A stretch of DNA of 61,854 bases, taken from NCBI GenBank assembly GCA_034004685.1, contig JAVEWG010000021.1, forward strand, positions 1 to 61,854, given 5' to 3'. A model generated the notes under the pieces. The model was not told the origin of the DNA. It searched no databases and saw only the letters and a program-made list of their open reading frames with translations. Numbering within the stretch: position 1 is the stretch's first letter; each line of letters begins with the position of its first letter. This DNA is from JAEUNX01 sp034004685. GTDB lineage: Bacteria > Pseudomonadota > Gammaproteobacteria > Burkholderiales > Rhodocyclaceae. The position numbers were made by a program, and so were the translations under genes. This document shows, in pieces, positions 43,349 to 50,978 of this stretch.

Positions 43349-45015
43349 GGCTTGCCCTCTTGTCTGGTTGCCGTGGGGTTGGATTCGATCAGGCTGACGA
43401 TTTCTTTGCGCAGGGTCATTTTCTGTACCTTGCCCAAGGGGCTGCGGGGCAGATCATCCACCACCACAAGATATTCCGGCGTTTTTTGCTTGGCCACGCC
43501 CTGGGCCACGAAATGGGCGCGGACCTCTTCCAGATCCAGCGTTTGACCGGGGCGCAGGCGTACCACCGCCGCCACCCGCTCACCGTAAGCTGGGTCCGGA
43601 CAGGCAACCGCCGCCGCCTCGACGACAGCCGGATGGCGCGCCAGCAGATCTTCCACTTCCTTGGAAGAGATATTTTCCCCGCCCCGAATGATGATGTCCT
43701 TTTTGCGGTCCACGATGGTGAGGTAGCCCTCCTCATCCAGAACCCCGATATCCCCGGTACGGAACCAGCCATCCTGGGTGAACGCGGTTTCGTTGTGCAC
43801 CGGATCCAGGTAGCCCAGGAACAGCTCCGGCCCCATGGAAACGATCTCGCCGGCGCTGCCCACCGGCAGCACCTCGCCCCCGTCATCGACGATCCGCACC
43901 TGGTTGCCCGGCAAGGGTGCCCCATCGGTGCAGGCCCGCTTCGCCAGGGATGCGCCGGGCGCACTACCGGTGATGGTGGGATGCTCCGTCGAGCCGTAAC
44001 TGCGGCCGGCGCGGATCCCGAGGGCTTCGGCCCGCTCCACCAGCTGGGGCGGAACCCCCGCCCCGCCCACGACGAAGCCCTTGAGCCCGCCTAGCACCTG
44101 GGCTTCACCCTGATCGAAGATCTGATTGCCGTGGTAGGGCGCCCCGCCGAACAGGTTCACCCCATGCTGGTCCATCAATGCCAGCGCCAGAGCGCCGTCG
44201 TACTGGTCCAGGTACACCGCCCCCTCCCGGCAGAGGAAGGGGCGCAACCAGCTGATCACGCCCCCGATATGGCCCGCCGGACCGCACCACAGCATCATGG
44301 CCGAGCCATCCCGGGCTTCAGGAAAGGTGAAATTGCGGACCTCGGCGCCGATGGTTTGATGGGAATGGAGCGCTCCCTTGGGGGCCGCCGTGCTGCCCGA
44401 AGTGAAGTTGATCAGGCAGATCTCGCTCCCATCCAGCCCGGGGACGGACGCATCCTTGCTAGCCCCTCGCCCCATGATGGACTGCCAGGGCAGATCCCGG
44501 CTACCCAGAGCCCCCTCCCCCAGCACGATGATGTGCTCCAGGGCCGGCAGCGCCCCCAGCCCGGCAACCCGCTCGGCAAAATTGATCTTGCCCCAGCGGT
44601 CCGGCACGGCCAGGGCCCGGGCACCGGTCTGACCCAGGATGAACGCCAGCTCGGCCGCACCGTAGAAATGCACCACCGGCACCACCACCAGCCCACAGTG
44701 CAGGGCCGCTAGGAACAACACCATGCCCTCATGCCAGTTGGGCACCTGCAAGACGATCACGTCGCCCTGCCTGAAGCCCGATTCCTGCAGGCCCGCGGCG
44801 CATTGCAGCGCCTCCTGGTACAGGACTCCGGTGGTGGTTTCCCAGGGCCGTTCATGGGATCCGAAGATCACCCGGGTTTCCGGCCAGGCTTCTGCACCCC
44901 GGCGAATTTCGTCGCCGAGGGGGCGGCCGCTATGCAGGCCTTGGCTCAACCACTGCGCCATCAGGCCACTGCGCGCGGCGAGGTGGCGATTGTTCACGAC
45001 AACGCCAGGGGACAT
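43345..45015 (-). CDS. AMP-forming acyl-CoA synthetase
   Basis: 556 residues from ATG 45015, which has GGAGGAG at ideal spacing; an ATG 12 bp earlier does not. AMP motif LINFTSGSTAAPKGALHSH (Ser in place of the second Thr), then GRSYGSTEHPTITG, GWFRTGDIGVLDEEGYLTIV and DRKKDIIIRGGENISSKEVE. C-terminal SPLGKVQKMTL keeps the adenylation Lys. It is related to cyclohexanecarboxylate or long-chain acyl-CoA ligases. ATGA overlap with the fused dehydrogenase downstream indicates a dedicated pair: activation, then dehydrogenation. Confidence 0.9.
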   Translation of the reverse strand: MSPGVVVNNRHLAARSGLMAQWLSQGLHSGRPLGDEIRRGAEAWPETRVIFGSHERPWETTTGVLYQEALQCAAGLQESGFRQGDVIVLQVPNWHEGMVLFLAALHCGLVVVPVVHFYGAAELAFILGQTGARALAVPDRWGKINFAERVAGLGALPALEHIIVLGEGALGSRDLPWQSIMGRGASKDASVPGLDGSEICLINFTSGSTAAPKGALHSHQTIGAEVRNFTFPEARDGSAMMLWCGPAGHIGGVISWLRPFLCREGAVYLDQYDGALALALMDQHGVNLFGGAPYHGNQIFDQGEAQVLGGLKGFVVGGAGVPPQLVERAEALGIRAGRSYGSTEHPTITGSAPGASLAKRACTDGAPLPGNQVRIVDDGGEVLPVGSAGEIVSMGPELFLGYLDPVHNETAFTQDGWFRTGDIGVLDEEGYLTIVDRKKDIIIRGGENISSKEVEDLLARHPAVVEAAAVACPDPAYGERVAAVVRLRPGQTLDLEEVRAHFVAQGVAKQKTPEYLVVVDDLPRSPLGKVQKMTLRKEIVSLIESNPTATRQEGKP

Positions 45016-45056
45016 GCGCTCCTCCACGGAGATACTGCGGACTGGGGCGGCTGACT

Positions 45057-45875
45057 TCAGCGCCCGATGAACTGTGGCTTACGCTTTTCGAAAAAGGCCT
45101 TCATGCCCTCCTTGAGATCGGCGGAGCCGCTCATGTAGGGCTGGAGATCCTGCTCGGCGCGGATGGCGTCATCCACGGAATTGATGCCGTTGCGCAAGGC
45201 CACGCGAATGCCGCCGAGCACCAGGGGCGCCACGTTGTCGAAGCCAGCAGCCCACTGCTTGGCCACCGCCAGGGCCTGGCCGGGCTCCACCAGCTCGTCG
45301 GCCAGGCCGATCTTCTCGCCGTCTTCGCCGCTCACCGGTTCAGCGAACATCAGCATCTTGCGCATCTGCGCCATGCCGACGCGACGCTGCAGGGTGTACA
45401 TGATGCCCATGTCCGGCAGCAAGCCGATCTTGGCAAAGAAGGCGCCCAGGCGAGCCTTCTTCGACACGATCATGAAGTCGCACAGCAGCGCCAGGGAGAA
45501 CCCGGCGCCGATGCAATCGCCCTCGATGGCGCAGATGATGGGTTTGACGCCATCGGCCACGGTACGCAACAGGGTATTGGTGTCCAGCAACCAGACCCGG
45601 TAATCCAGGGGCCCCATTTCCATGGGGCCAAGCTTGGACACATCCGCCCCGCTGCAGAAATGCCCTTCGGCGCCGGTCAGGACGATGGCCCGCACCGTGG
45701 GATCCGTTTGCAATTCGAACAGCTTCGCCGTCAGGGTGCGCCGCATGTCCTTGGTAAAGGCATTGCGGCGGGCGGGATTGCGCAGGGTCAGGATGGCGAC
45801 GTTGCCGTCGCGCTCCAGGATGATGCATTGCTCGGGGGTGCCGAACACCTCCGCCTTGTTTTCATTCTCAGCCAT
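45057..45875 (-). CDS. Crotonase-fold protein, PaaG-like
   Basis: 272 residues from ATG 45875, which overlaps the previous stop as TGATG. Motifs FCSGADVSKL, EGDCIGAGFSLALLCDF and FFAKIGLLPDMGIMYTLQ, ending FEKRKPQFIGR. The hydratase glutamates are missing, and Asp in LLPDMG matches the isomerase group. A double-bond isomerase role fits its neighbour, a 2,4-dienoyl-CoA reductase-like SDR, since both are auxiliary steps for unsaturated acyl-CoA. Confidence 0.85.
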   Translation of the reverse strand: MAENENKAEVFGTPEQCIILERDGNVAILTLRNPARRNAFTKDMRRTLTAKLFELQTDPTVRAIVLTGAEGHFCSGADVSKLGPMEMGPLDYRVWLLDTNTLLRTVADGVKPIICAIEGDCIGAGFSLALLCDFMIVSKKARLGAFFAKIGLLPDMGIMYTLQRRVGMAQMRKMLMFAEPVSGEDGEKIGLADELVEPGQALAVAKQWAAGFDNVAPLVLGGIRVALRNGINSVDDAIRAEQDLQPYMSGSADLKEGMKAFFEKRKPQFIGR

Positions 45876-46738
45876 CACTTCTTACCCTTCCACTGGGCAA
45901 AGATGTCACGCACCGGCGTGAACTCGGGCATGTAGGGGCTGCGGCGCAGCCAGTTGGCGCCGTCCACCACCAGGGTGTGGCCGGTAATGTAGCTGGCGAA
46001 GGGCGACGCCAGGAAGGTGGCGGCCCAGGCCAGTTCATGGGATTCGCCGGTACGCAGCGCCGGGACGTTGCTGCCCGGGTTCTTGCCCTCGCCAACGGTC
46101 ATGTGGGCGGGGAAGTCGGGGTTCACGAAGCGGCCCGGGGCAATGCCATTGACCCGGATGTTGTCCGGCGCCCATTCCACGGACAGGGTCTGGGTGAGGT
46201 TCACCACGCCGGCCTTGGCAGCGGCGGAGGCCGCGGTGGCCGGGCCGCCAGTCCAGGCATAGGTGGCGGCGATATTCAGGATGGTGCCGCCGGCGCCAGC
46301 AGCCAGACGGCGCAGGGCGAATTCGCGGGAGCAGAAAAAGGTGCCATCCAGCACGATCTGGGTGATGGAGCGCCAGCCGTTGGGAGAGATCTTTTCCGCC
46401 GGGGCGGGGAAGTTGCCGGCGGCGTTGTTCACCAGGTGAACGATGGGGCCGAGGTTTTCCTCGATGGTGGTGAAGGCCGCGGCGATCTGGTCGGCATCGC
46501 GGATATCGGCGGAGGCGCCGAAGGCACGGCCGCCGATCGCCTCGACGGCCTTCACGCCAGTTTCAAGATGCTCCGGGCTGCGGCTCAGGATGCCGACGTT
46601 GGCGCCCGCACGGGCGAATTCGATGGCAATAGCCTTGCCCAGGCCGGTGCCGCCGCCGGTAACGACCACGGTCTGACCGGCGAAGGTTTCCTTCGGCAAA
46701 AACTGGGTGCCCAGGGGCGGAGGAGCTTGCAGTGCCAT
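45875..46738 (-). CDS. 2,4-dienoyl-CoA reductase-like SDR
   Basis: 287 residues, AAGGA upstream. NADP motif TGGGTGLG (about 28-35) with an RSPEHLE loop. The key run NNAAGNFPAPAEKISPNGW and ITQIVLDGTFF closely matches mitochondrial and bacterial DECR (NNAAGNF...). ATYAWTGGP and SAAAKAGV replace the usual Ser-Tyr-Lys layout, as in DECR, which lacks the standard SDR tyrosine at that place. It would reduce 2,4-dienoyl-CoA with NADPH. Start and stop overlaps couple it to the crotonase downstream. Confidence 0.87.
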   Translation of the reverse strand: MALQAPPPLGTQFLPKETFAGQTVVVTGGGTGLGKAIAIEFARAGANVGILSRSPEHLETGVKAVEAIGGRAFGASADIRDADQIAAAFTTIEENLGPIVHLVNNAAGNFPAPAEKISPNGWRSITQIVLDGTFFCSREFALRRLAAGAGGTILNIAATYAWTGGPATAASAAAKAGVVNLTQTLSVEWAPDNIRVNGIAPGRFVNPDFPAHMTVGEGKNPGSNVPALRTGESHELAWAATFLASPFASYITGHTLVVDGANWLRRSPYMPEFTPVRDIFAQWKGKK

Positions 46739-46804
46739 GATAAAAATCCTTTCTGAACGCTATCAATGGGTATCAGCCGAGAGCCTGAATCGTGCCAGGC
46801 CAGA

Positions 46805-47572
46805 TCAGGATGCCGGCTTGGCGGCAGCCTGGCGCCTGGCCCGCAACTCGGCGAATTCTTCGGAGCCAAATAAGGCCAGCTGAGTGGTCAGCTCCCGGCG
46901 AATCGCCGCGCGCACGCCATCGGCCCACAGCTCATCCACCAGCTCCTTGGCGGCAAGGACCGCGCGATTGGGGTTGGCGGCGATCTTGGCGGCAATTTCC
47001 AGCACCTTGGCGTCGAGCTCCTCGGGGGCCACCATGAAATCCGCCAGGCCCCAATCCATGGCCATCTGGGCGCCGATAGTGTCACCGGTCATCAGCAGCC
47101 ACTTAGTCTTGGAGGGGCCGATCAGGGACGCCACCAGGGCGGAGCCGCCCTGATCCACGGCCAGGCCGAACTTCACTTCCGGCAAGGAAAACTTGAGCTC
47201 AGTGGATGTGACCCGGATGTCGCAACACAGGGCCAGCTCGGCGCCACCGCCAAAGGTTCCGCCCTTCATGGCGGCGATGGTGGGCTTACCCATTTCCAGC
47301 AAGGTCACGATGTTGCGCTGGCCGAACTTCATGAAATCATAGTGGCTCACGCCCGGAGGACGAACCCCCATGGCGCGGACATCGCGGCCGGTATGGAAGG
47401 ACTTTCCTTCGCCCCGCAGAATCACGACCCGCACATCCTTGCTGTCTTTTGCCCACATGAAGGCGTCGTACATTTCCCCGATGGCTTGATCATCCATCGC
47501 GTTATGCACTTCCGGCTTATTGAAAGTCAGGATGCCAACACCATCCTTGAGTTCGGTTTTCATGTAACCCAT
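46805..47572 (-). CDS. Enoyl-CoA hydratase with both catalytic glutamates
   Basis: 255 residues from ATG 47572, with GGGGGAGGAG upstream; the longer open frame crosses the promoter. Motifs HTGRDVRAM, KGGTFGGGAELALCCDI and FSLPEVKFGLAVDQGG. Both hydratase Glu residues are present (AELAL, LPEVK). First gene of the operon 47572-38704, behind the repeated CAGTRTAACATT sites. Confidence 0.86.
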   Translation of the reverse strand: MGYMKTELKDGVGILTFNKPEVHNAMDDQAIGEMYDAFMWAKDSKDVRVVILRGEGKSFHTGRDVRAMGVRPPGVSHYDFMKFGQRNIVTLLEMGKPTIAAMKGGTFGGGAELALCCDIRVTSTELKFSLPEVKFGLAVDQGGSALVASLIGPSKTKWLLMTGDTIGAQMAMDWGLADFMVAPEELDAKVLEIAAKIAANPNRAVLAAKELVDELWADGVRAAIRRELTTQLALFGSEEFAELRARRQAAAKPAS

Positions 47573-47941
47573 CGTTTGCTCCTCCCCCAAATATCCTCTG
47601 GAATCTCGTCGGCGCGTCATGGCCGACAGCCAATTTACACCGATCCAGCCCCACCGCATTACTGCCGGCCAGACCGGAGCGACAAGCTGCTTTTCAAGTA
47701 CCGGCTCGTTTCACCAGATCTTAACAGTGTAACATTTGCCTTGTGGTCAGTATAACATTTTACCGGAACGGAAAATGACTCCAGCCCAGCTGGCGGGGGG
47801 CTCTTCCGGACCTAGAAAAAGGGGTCTAATGGGGCACCGACGGGGTCAACATCCCCGGCCATCCAAGCCTGGCGCCAACACCCGGAAGGCCGGCAACGAC
47901 ACTGGGCCGCGACCTCAGTCGCAGCTTTTGCAGTCCATGGG
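47573..47941. promoter_or_regulatory. Promoter region of the 47572-38704 operon with repeated CAGTRTAACATT sites
   Basis: A 369-bp gene-free gap. CAGTGTAACATT (47725-47736) and CAGTATAACATT (47748-47759) lie 23 bp apart, about two helical turns, 153-187 bp before the crotonase start. The minus-strand reading contains TATACT, a good -10 box. The same 12-mer stands before the double-GntR gene, so GntR control is proposed. The MFS terminator expected at 47770-47941 was not found. Confidence 0.6.
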
Positions 47942-49357
47942 CTAAGCCGCGCTCTGCTCTGGGCGGCGCTGCAGAAGAAGTCCCAGAACCAGGGTCACCA
48001 CGCAGGCGGCAGCGATCACCCCGAATACCAGGGTGTAGGCGGTCTCGCTGGGATAAACCCCCGGGCCCTTGCCGGGATCGGAAATGGTGGAGGTGGCCAG
48101 GGTGAAGGCAATACACTGGGCGCCCACCGCCATCCCCATGGACCGGACGACCTGGGCAAGACCGGTGGTCTCGCTGGTGCGTTCGGGCGGGGCGGCCTCG
48201 ACGATCAGGCTGGCGGTGGCGGTGTAGGTGGCCACCATGGCGGGCAGGGAAATGATGACGCAGCCGGCCACGAACCAGATCGAGCCGTGGTAGAAGATCA
48301 AGGCCCCCCAGGGCAGCAGGGTAATGACCAGGCCATACAACAGAGCCCGCCGACCGGCGTCGCGCCGGCGCTCCGCCACGTGCCCCGCCCAGGGGCCGGT
48401 AAACACCCCCAGCACGTTCGCCGGCACCTTCACCAGCCCCGCGAAGGTGGCGGTGGCCCCCAGGCCCACCAGGGTCCAGGTGGGCTGCTGGAGCAAGGGC
48501 ATGATCACCATCGGCGCCATGAGGGGACCGAAGCCCTGGAAGAAATAGAGCAGATTGGCCAGGGCAATCTGACGGCGGCTCAGCAGACGCACGTCGATCA
48601 GGGGCTGGGAATGGCGCAACTCATGGAAGACCCAGACCACCATGAGCGTCAGACCGGTCGCCAGGGTCAGCCAGGTGGCGCTGGCGGCCCAGCCCCAGTC
48701 CTTCACCTTGGTGAGGGCCAGGAGGACCAGGGCGATCGCCGGGACGAACAGCACCCCGCCCCATACATCCAGCCGTTCGATCCGCCCACTCCGCGCCGCC
48801 GAGGCGCGGGGCACCAGGATCAGGACCAGGACAAAGGACAGCACGGCGAAAATCGCGCTGCATACGAAGATGCCTTGCCAGGAGCCGCGATCCACGATGA
48901 CCCCGCCCACCACCAGGCCAAGGCCACTTCCCAAGCCGTAGGTCCCGGCCAGAATGCCGATGCCCATGGCCACCCGGTGGGCGGGCCACTGTTCCCGCAC
49001 CAGACCGATGCACAAGGGCAAGATCACCATGGAGGCCCCTTGCAGGGCCCGGCCCAGGATGACGCCGGCCAAACCGTCCGCCAGGGCGGAAATCAGCGAG
49101 CCTGCTCCGGCCACCACCAGCATGATGAGGAGCATCCGGCGGCGCCCGAAAATGTCACCGAGCCGGGCACACACGGCGGCCGCGCCGGAAGCCGTCAGGA
49201 GAAAGGCGGTAATCACCCAGCCCACCATGGCGGGGTCCGGGAATAGCCGGTACAAGGTCGCCAAGGCCGAATAGATCATGTTCGATTCGAACGAACAGGT
49301 CATCTCCGCCAGCACCAGCGCGACCATCATCGGCCACAGCCGCCGTTCATTTGCCAT
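47942..49357 (-). CDS. MFS transporter, 14-helix DHA2/EmrB-like
   Basis: 471 residues, ATG preceded by GGGAGCGGAA. About 14 hydrophobic segments. Motif A-like GARLGDIFGRRRMLLIMLV cut to ARLGDIFGRRRM and motif C-like GILAGTYGLGSGLGLVVGG mark the drug:H+ antiporter-2 group. An odd feature is ALVLAEMTCSFESNMIYSA in TM1, with Glu and Ser rather than the usual LD. It exports or imports a small organic compound in the inner membrane; substrate unknown. Stand-alone between two catabolic operons. Confidence 0.87.
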   Translation of the reverse strand: MANERRLWPMMVALVLAEMTCSFESNMIYSALATLYRLFPDPAMVGWVITAFLLTASGAAAVCARLGDIFGRRRMLLIMLVVAGAGSLISALADGLAGVILGRALQGASMVILPLCIGLVREQWPAHRVAMGIGILAGTYGLGSGLGLVVGGVIVDRGSWQGIFVCSAIFAVLSFVLVLILVPRASAARSGRIERLDVWGGVLFVPAIALVLLALTKVKDWGWAASATWLTLATGLTLMVVWVFHELRHSQPLIDVRLLSRRQIALANLLYFFQGFGPLMAPMVIMPLLQQPTWTLVGLGATATFAGLVKVPANVLGVFTGPWAGHVAERRRDAGRRALLYGLVITLLPWGALIFYHGSIWFVAGCVIISLPAMVATYTATASLIVEAAPPERTSETTGLAQVVRSMGMAVGAQCIAFTLATSTISDPGKGPGVYPSETAYTLVFGVIAAACVVTLVLGLLLQRRPEQSAA

Positions 49358-49442
49358 GTATTCCGCTCCCTGGATTGAATGAAAACCAACATTGACGGGC
49401 GAGCGGAAGGAGAAACACGCCCCCTACATAAGCCGGCCGTGA

Positions 49443-49462
49443 CCGTAACATAACTTATACGG
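49443..49462. promoter_or_regulatory. CCGTA-N10-TACGG inverted repeat before the MFS gene
   Basis: Five-base arms 49443-49447 and 49458-49462, about 86 bp before the MFS start. The half-site CCGTA/TACGG also occurs at 60997-61013 with a 7-bp spacer. Spacer difference makes a shared regulator uncertain. Confidence 0.35.
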
Positions 49463-49607
49463 GCGTACCATCCCGGGCTATGGAGAAGGGGAAGGGGCAG
49501 GTAACCAGGGAGCCATGGGACACCCGCAGCCCTGGAAAACGAGGCACTGCGCACGGGGTTGGATGAATCTGGGCCGGGACACGCTACCTGGCACCATCCC
49601 GGGTGAT

Positions 49608-50040
49608 TCAGGATTTGATGGCGGTATACACCGGCATTCTGGCCCCATGCTCGTCAAAGCGCCGGATACTGCCCTGTTGCCGGTAAGCGGCGTTCCGATG
49701 CGCCTTCTGATAGGCGTGGCTGACCGGAGGCGGACCGATCTCGCCAGGGGTGGCGAAATCCGTCATGGCGATGGTTCTCGACAGGGCCACAAAGGCCGCA
49801 CGCCCCGGACGAAAGCGAATTCCGCCCGGGAGTACCCGAGCAACAGCTCGGCGGCGGAAGGACGGATGGTCCAGGGGAAACGGAGTGCCGCTACCCGGAT
49901 ATCGGTGATCACCCTGCCGTCATGGACCAAGGGCACGCCGAAATAGCGGTGATCATCTTCCTGCCACCCCTCCGCCGTACTTTCATCCCCGGCTTGAGGT
50001 CGATGAGGCGCTGAAAGCGTCTGGCCCACTCACCCGAGGG
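49608..50040 (-). pseudogene. Decayed DUF2889 gene
   Basis: Minus-strand fragments match the intact DUF2889 protein at 9331-10095. The start has FQRLIDLKPG (near 50005), then a one-base frameshift near 49993, then DESTAEGWQEDDHRYFG, VPLVHDGRVITD and RFPWTIRPSA in a new frame. A large internal part (about 120 residues) is missing. The C-terminal piece resumes in yet another frame (RAAFVALSRTIAMTD ... RRFDEHGARMPVYTAIKS). There is no start codon of its own; it begins right at the stop of the alpha/beta hydrolase. It was probably the last gene of that operon. Confidence 0.8.
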
Positions 50041-50967
50041 TTACGGGGCTTCACCCTCCGCCTGCCACAGCAAAGTGCGCAGGGTGTCGATGAGGTCCAG
50101 GGGGTGGTCCAGCATGATGTGATGCCCGGCACCAGGCATCTCGATCAGGCTGCTGGCCCGCTTCAGGCCTGCCATGATCTGGGCGGCCCGCTGGGCACTG
50201 ACGATGCGGCTTTCGGCGCCAACCACCACATCCACGGGGGTCTCGATACGGGCCAGGATCGCCGGCCCGTCGAACTCGACGCTCCCATCTGCGGGAATGT
50301 CGGTATCGAATTTCCAGCGCCAGCCGCCCTCGGTCTGCCGCAAGGAATGCCAGGCGATATGTTTGATCAGATAGGGCAGGGTCACCGCCTGGGGCGGCGT
50401 CAGGCGAAAACGTTCGATCGCCGACTCGCGGTCCGGATAGATGCGGGAGCCCTTCACCGGCTCGGGGGGCGGAATTTCGCCATCCGTTACCGGGAAATGA
50501 ACATAGCTGTCCACCACGATGGCGTGGCGGAACAGGGCAGGATGGTCGGCGCAGGCCCGCAGCAGCCGGGCGCCCCCGAAACTGTGGCCGATCGCGGTGA
50601 CCCGGCCGAGCTTCAGGCCCTCGATCACCCCCACGATGTCGCCATCGAAAGTCGCCAGGTCGTAGTGGGGCCGGTGGGGGCTATCGCCCATGCCGGAAAA
50701 ATCCGGCGCCACGATCCGGTAGCGATCGAGGAAGAACGGCGCGATGAAATCCCACCAACGGGCATGGGCCCAGAAGCCGTGCAACAACAGCAACACCGGC
50801 TTGGAGAGGTCGTCCAGGTCCCAGGTCAGACAGTGGATCTCAGCCCCATCCACCCAAACACGGCGCGATTGCCCGGAGCGGGCAATCGCATCGGAAAACC
50901 AGCCAGGAACTTCAGCGGCTGGACCGGATTGCAGGGCCTGTCGGGCCGGCTCGCTGAAGTCATTCAT
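50041..50967 (-). CDS. Alpha/beta hydrolase
   Basis: 308 residues, AGGAGG site 7 nt before ATG. LLLLHGFWAHARWWDFIAP gives the oxyanion region, and the nucleophile elbow is GHSFGGARLL (Ser129). The acid is likely in the DVVVGAESRIVS strand (Glu in place of the usual Asp), and the base His is in GAGHHIMLDHP. It lies 11 bp after the bifunctional FadN-like gene, so it may act as a thioesterase, lactonase or C-C hydrolase on a pathway intermediate. Substrate cannot be read from sequence. Confidence 0.87.
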   Translation of the reverse strand: MNDFSEPARQALQSGPAAEVPGWFSDAIARSGQSRRVWVDGAEIHCLTWDLDDLSKPVLLLLHGFWAHARWWDFIAPFFLDRYRIVAPDFSGMGDSPHRPHYDLATFDGDIVGVIEGLKLGRVTAIGHSFGGARLLRACADHPALFRHAIVVDSYVHFPVTDGEIPPPEPVKGSRIYPDRESAIERFRLTPPQAVTLPYLIKHIAWHSLRQTEGGWRWKFDTDIPADGSVEFDGPAILARIETPVDVVVGAESRIVSAQRAAQIMAGLKRASSLIEMPGAGHHIMLDHPLDLIDTLRTLLWQAEGEAP

Positions 50968-50978
50968 GGGCTTGCCTC

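Noticed and set aside
47736..47945. Short plus-strand frame in the operator region
   Set aside because: No start signal and it covers the repeated GntR-like sites; regulatory DNA is the better reading.
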